DNA of 9,466 nt from Planctomycetota bacterium (GTDB lineage Bacteria; Planctomycetota; SBBH01; JAHFOU01): contig JAHFOU010000015.1 in assembly GCA_023261525.1 (NCBI GenBank), positions 3,215-12,680 on the forward strand, given 5' to 3'. The position numbers were made by a program, and so were the translations under genes. Below the pieces are notes generated by a model. The model was not told the DNA's origin, did no database searches, and saw nothing but the letters and a program-made list of their open reading frames with translations. Below, piece after piece: positions 7,233 through 9,466 of the stretch; position 1 is the first letter of the stretch; the number at the start of each line of letters is the position of its first letter.

Positions 7233-7239
7233 GGAGGTG

Positions 7240-7326
7240 TGGTGCCGGGGAGGGGATTTGAACCCCTAAGCCCTTGCGGGCACATGCCCCTCAAACATGC
7301 GTGTCTGCCAGTTCCACCACCCCGGC
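7240..7326 (-). tRNA. tRNA-Leu (anticodon GAG)
   Basis: An 87-nt class II tRNA is encoded on the minus strand. The acceptor stem GCCGGGG pairs with CCCCGGC, followed by A and an encoded CCA. The D region reads TGGTGGAACTGGCAGACACG. The anticodon arm is CATGT-TTGAGGG-GCATG with anticodon GAG, decoding CUC/CUU. The variable arm is long (TGCCCGCAAGGGCTT), as expected for leucine tRNAs. The T arm is AGGGG-TTCAAAT-CCCCT. The sequence closely follows bacterial tRNA-Leu(GAG). The HEAT-VWA gene begins only 12-21 nt downstream on the same strand. Confidence 0.96.
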
Positions 7327-7350
7327 GGGGATCGTGTGCGAGGGGCGACC

Positions 7351-7380
7351 TCTATATCCCCTCCGGCCCGGGGGCGTCAA
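7351..7380 (-). promoter_or_regulatory. Sigma-70-type promoter of tRNA-Leu
   Basis: On the minus strand, -35 TTGACG (7380-7375) and -10 TATAGA (7356-7351) are 18 nt apart. The predicted start near 7344 gives an 18-nt leader before the tRNA 5' end at 7326. The -35 lies 10 bp from the divergent -10 of the plus-strand gene, so the two promoters are tightly back to back. Confidence 0.55.
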
Positions 7381-7390
7381 GCACGGCCTG

Positions 7391-7399
7391 TGCTATGAT
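7391..7399 (+). promoter_or_regulatory. Extended -10 promoter of the GT-C/TPR gene (probably leaderless)
   Basis: The plus strand reads TGCTATGAT, an extended -10 with the same TATGATC core as the promoter at 283-291. Nine nt separate it from ATG 7409, and there is no Shine-Dalgarno site. No -35 match is seen at 16-18 nt spacing. It diverges from the tRNA-Leu promoter. Confidence 0.55.
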
Positions 7400-7408
7400 C
7401 CTTCCGCC

Positions 7409-9016
7409 ATGACCCTCGACGAACGGCCGCGCGCCGCCTGGGCCTGGGCGGCCGGCCTGGGGGCCGCCCTCCTCCATCTGCCCTCCCTGGCGGGCCCCTT
7501 CCTCTTCGACGACGCGAAGCAGGTCGAGCACTGGAGGACGGCCGCCCTCGGCCCCACCCTCCTGGACGGGTTCTTCCACCGGGGCCTCTCCCAGGACAGC
7601 TACCTGGCCAACCGGGCCCTCGGCGGGGAGGATCCCCTGGGCTTCCACCTGGCCAACCTGGGCTTCCAGGTCCTGGCGGTGGCCGCCCTCTTCCTCCTGG
7701 CCAGGGCCCTGATGCGGCCGGGGGTGCCCAGGGGCTTCCCCTTCCTCTGCGCCGCCTGGTTCTCCGCCCTTCCCGCGTCCTGCGAGAGCGTGGACTACCT
7801 CTCCGGCCGCCCCGGGCTGATGGCCGCGGCCCTGGCCCTGGCCACGGCCGCTTGGGCGGCGGAGCGCGCCCGCGGGGGTCGCCTGGACCGGTCCGGGGCC
7901 TGGAGGACCCTGGGCGGCGTGGCCCTCGGCTCCCTCCTGGCGGCGGGGTGCAAGGAGAGCGGCTGGATGACCCCCCTGCTGGCGGCCCTCTGTATCGCCG
8001 TCGTGGACGGCAGGCCCCTGCGCGCGCAGGCCCGACTCTGGGCCCGTCCCGCCGGGGCGGGGGTGCTGGCGGGAGGGCTCCTGGGGGCGCTCTGGCTCTC
8101 CAGCCTGGGCCGCGCGGGAACCTTCGCGGGCCACCCCCTCGACTGGATGACGGAGTATTGGATGGACCAGGTGGGCGTCTGGGGCACGGAGGTCCTGCCG
8201 CGCTGGGTCCTCCCCTTCGGCCCCTGGGCGCCTTCGGTGGAGGTGGACCTGCCCATCCTCTCCGCGGCCCGGCAGATGGCGGGCGGCCTGGTGTTCGGGG
8301 GGTTGATGCTCCTGGCCTGGCTCAAGCGGCGGACCCTGCCCCTGGCGGGCGCGGCCCTGGGCTGGATGCTCCTGGCGGCCCTGCCGTCCTCCCTCATCCC
8401 CCTGGCCGACCGGGGCGCGGAGCGCCACGGCTTCCTGGCCGCGGCGGGTGCGTCCCTCCTCGTCGCCTCCCTTCTGGGGATGGCCTGGGCGGGATCCCGG
8501 CCGGGCCGCTGGGTGACGGGCCTCCTGCTGGCCTGCCTGGCCCTGACGGTCCCCGCCCGCGCGGCCGCCTGGCAGTCCCAGTCGGCCTTCTGGGGCGACG
8601 CCCTGCGCAAGACCCCCCGCAAGGAAAGGGCGGCCTACAACTACGGGCGAAGCCTGGAGGAAGCGGGCCGCCTGGACGGGGCCCTGCACTGGTACCGGCG
8701 CGCGGCCCTGACGGATCCGGGCCGGGCCAAGGTCGCCAGCGCGCTGGCGCTCTGCCTGGCCCGCCTGGGACGGCTCGCCGAGGCCGCCGAGGCCTATGCC
8801 CGCGCCACGGGCCTGGAGCTCGCCGCGATCCGCATGGGCGACCAGCCGCGCCAGCACGCCACCCTGCTGGCGGTGGACGCCCACAACCGGATCCGCATCC
8901 TGGTCGCCCTGGGGCGCGCGGAGGAGGCCCGGAAGGCCTGCGCGGAGGCCCTGCCTGTCGTGGGAGGCTATCCCCCCTTGCAGGAGGACGCGAAGGAGCT
9001 CGGGCTCAAGCCCTGA
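7409..9016 (+). CDS. Polytopic membrane protein, GT-C/TMTC-like glycosyltransferase with C-terminal TPRs
   Basis: A 535-aa protein with about 8-10 transmembrane stretches is followed by a soluble TPR region. Seen in the sequence: a first TM (about 11-30) followed by FLFDDAKQV (31-38), whose D34-D35 pair fits the acidic motif in the first outer loop of GT-C enzymes. Next come LGGEDPLGFHLANLGFQ (71-87) and SVDYLSGRPGLMAA (127-140), like the isgR motif of TMTC/DUF1736 proteins; CKESGWMTPLL (181-191); and DRGAERHGFLAAAG (334-347), like 'aeRy.ylp..G'. The FWGDALRKTP junction (394-403) leads into TPR-like helices (about 407-470 and 490-512). Proteins of this type transfer sugars from polyprenyl-phosphate donors at the outer face of the membrane, or are orphan relatives of such enzymes; the acceptor is unknown. 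ATG 7409 is chosen from the promoter position and a family-like N-terminus. It converges on the ferredoxin gene with a 3-nt gap (9017-9019). Confidence 0.8.
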   Translation: MTLDERPRAAWAWAAGLGAALLHLPSLAGPFLFDDAKQVEHWRTAALGPTLLDGFFHRGLSQDSYLANRALGGEDPLGFHLANLGFQVLAVAALFLLARALMRPGVPRGFPFLCAAWFSALPASCESVDYLSGRPGLMAAALALATAAWAAERARGGRLDRSGAWRTLGGVALGSLLAAGCKESGWMTPLLAALCIAVVDGRPLRAQARLWARPAGAGVLAGGLLGALWLSSLGRAGTFAGHPLDWMTEYWMDQVGVWGTEVLPRWVLPFGPWAPSVEVDLPILSAARQMAGGLVFGGLMLLAWLKRRTLPLAGAALGWMLLAALPSSLIPLADRGAERHGFLAAAGASLLVASLLGMAWAGSRPGRWVTGLLLACLALTVPARAAAWQSQSAFWGDALRKTPRKERAAYNYGRSLEEAGRLDGALHWYRRAALTDPGRAKVASALALCLARLGRLAEAAEAYARATGLELAAIRMGDQPRQHATLLAVDAHNRIRILVALGRAEEARKACAEALPVVGGYPPLQEDAKELGLKP

Positions 9017-9019
9017 GGA

Positions 9020-9316
9020 CTAGGGAAGCGTGCGAACGCTGCAGTCGCCGCGCACGGCGATCTGGCAGGCCAGGCGCAGGTCGGGACGCTTGCGGAGCTT
9101 CTTCGTCTCGGCGGCGGTCCGGCCCGTGAGGTTGTCGTCCCCGGCCGTCACCTGGACCCGGCAGGTCCCGCAGAAGCCGTGGCCCCGGCAGTTCGCCAGG
9201 GCGGCCACGAAGGGATAGAGGGTGACCCCCGCGTCCAGCAGGGCCTCCCTCAGGTTGGCCCCGGGAGGGACGCTCAGGGTCCGGCCGATGTCCTCGACGG
9301 TGACCTTGGGTGCCAT
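9020..9316 (-). CDS. [2Fe-2S] ferredoxin
   Basis: This 98-aa soluble electron carrier has the fold layout of plant/adrenodoxin-type ferredoxins. A beta-strand N-terminus (VTVEDIGRTLSVPPGANLRE) leads to the cluster motif C43-x5-C49-x2-C52 and a distant C84 (LRLACQI), with 31 residues between C52 and C84. The CX5CX2C spacing is that of the adrenodoxin/Isc-fdx branch rather than CX4CX2C chloroplast types. The segment NCRGHGFCGTCRVQV also resembles stand-alone ferredoxins linked to P450s, reductases or NADH-oxidoreductase-like partners; no partner is visible here. ATG 9316 is chosen: the upstream in-frame TTG at 9334 lies before the -10 element. There is no Shine-Dalgarno site. The gene ends in TAG. 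Confidence 0.92.
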   Translation of the reverse strand: MAPKVTVEDIGRTLSVPPGANLREALLDAGVTLYPFVAALANCRGHGFCGTCRVQVTAGDDNLTGRTAAETKKLRKRPDLRLACQIAVRGDCSVRTLP

Positions 9317-9346
9317 CGCCGGGGATTCTAACAATGCCGCCGGGGA
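9317..9346 (-). repeat. 9-bp direct repeat flanking the ferredoxin -10
   Basis: TCCCCGGCG on the minus strand occurs at 9346-9338 and again at 9325-9317. The copies are 21 bp apart, about two helical turns, on either side of TAGAAT. The second copy lies between the -10 and the start codon. It may be an operator or chance in GC-rich sequence. Confidence 0.3.
9325..9333 (-). promoter_or_regulatory. Extended -10 promoter of the ferredoxin gene (probably leaderless)
   Basis: The minus strand reads TGTTAGAAT (TGn plus TAGAAT), and eight nt separate the hexamer from ATG 9316. No Shine-Dalgarno site and no convincing -35 are visible. It lies in the 49-nt gap after the stop codon of the upstream gene, so the ferredoxin probably has its own transcript. 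Confidence 0.5.
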
Positions 9347-9365
9347 CGCGCCAGGGGGTGGGCGC

Positions 9366-9466
9366 TCAGGATCCGACGAAGGCGTCGGCGTAGTCGCGCT
9401 TGCGCTCCTCGCTCATCTGCTGGGCGTGGGCGGTGTCCCCCAGCACGGCGAAGCACTGGGAGGCCC
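9366..9466 (-). CDS. Hypothetical protein, 3' end only (runs off right edge)
   Basis: The last 32 codons of a minus-strand gene end with TGA at 9368-9366. The visible peptide begins ASQCFAVLGDTAHAQQMSEE and continues RKRDYADAFVGS. It is helical in character; the A..CF..LGD..HA pattern is what the last TPR-type helix pair of a protein often looks like, but 32 residues are too few to assign a family. The ferredoxin gene starts 49 nt further on, apparently with its own promoter. Confidence 0.6.
   Translation of the reverse strand, partial: ASQCFAVLGDTAHAQQMSEERKRDYADAFVGS

Noticed and set aside
5681..7261. Long plus-strand open frame (526 codons) opposite the HEAT-VWA gene
   Set aside because: It is an antisense shadow: repetitive L/G/E/R composition, no domain, runs into the tRNA region, and the opposite strand has recognisable HEAT and VWA motifs.
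7229..7294. N-terminal extension of the HEAT-VWA protein to an ATG at 7294
   Set aside because: It would translate through tRNA-Leu(GAG) and place 22 residues in front of a proper signal peptide.
7352..8884. Long minus-strand open frame (510 codons) opposite the GT-C/TPR gene
   Set aside because: Low-complexity G/Q/E/R-rich translation typical of antisense frames in GC-rich genes; it would also cover the tRNA promoter.
9017..9019. Possible terminator between the convergent GT-C/TPR and ferredoxin genes
   Set aside because: CCCT...AGGG around the gap forms only a 4-bp arm, and no T-run follows.
1..9466. CRISPR arrays, insertion sequences, integrases or phage genes
   Set aside because: No regularly spaced repeats, terminal inverted repeats, transposase or integrase motifs were found on either strand. 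tRNA-Leu shows no duplicated 3' end that would mark an integration site.

Overview
The window is GC-rich bacterial chromosome (by eye about two thirds or more G+C, with strong G/C third-position bias). Gene content and promoter style would suit an environmental, GC-rich Gram-negative-type lineage. The HEAT/von Willebrand module and the secreted cysteine-rich proteins remind me of Acidobacteriota (Holophagae-like), Planctomycetes or Myxococcota. That placement is an impression only; nothing here is a taxonomic marker.

Layout. (1) 1-162, minus: 5' part of an unrecognised gene with a strong Shine-Dalgarno site. (2) 299-2643, plus: a two-gene ABC-2 type exporter, an ATPase followed after 5 nt by a duplicated, roughly 12-TM permease. 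(3) 7326-2654, minus: tRNA-Leu(GAG) with encoded CCA, then a three-gene cluster: an exported HEAT-repeat/von Willebrand factor A (VWA) protein and two tandem paralogous exported proteins (about 490 aa). The paralogs carry an N-terminal cysteine-rich zinc-finger-like domain and a C-terminal region that looks like a degenerate gluzincin metallopeptidase. (4) 7409-9016, plus: a polytopic membrane protein of the GT-C/TMTC type with C-terminal TPRs. (5) 9316-9020, minus: a small [2Fe-2S] ferredoxin. (6) 9466-9366, minus: the 3' end of an unrecognised gene.

The most interesting part is the minus-strand cluster. The HEAT-VWA gene is split by one in-frame TAG (5890-5888) that falls inside the VWA metal site, between the DxSxS motif and the remaining MIDAS residues. 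The next gene, paralog A, carries a frameshift at about 4897-4901 that looks like a 25-nt deletion relative to paralog B. Paralog B is intact. On both sides of each lesion the protein sequence stays well conserved, so the damage is recent, or an artefact, or (least likely) recoding. All three proteins seem to be exported and to be translationally linked, so they form a candidate uncharacterised envelope module.

A second theme is regulatory. Four genes (ABC ATPase, HEAT-VWA, GT-C/TPR, ferredoxin) lack a Shine-Dalgarno site. Each has instead a -10 hexamer (TATGAT, TATAAT, TATGAT, TAGAAT), mostly with an extended TGn, placed 7-9 nt before the start codon. That is the geometry of leaderless transcripts. 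By contrast, the left-edge gene and paralog B have clear Shine-Dalgarno sites.

No CRISPR array, insertion sequence, integrase or convincing intrinsic terminator was seen. No gene-free stretch exceeds 300 bases; the longest is the 136-nt divergent region 163-298.
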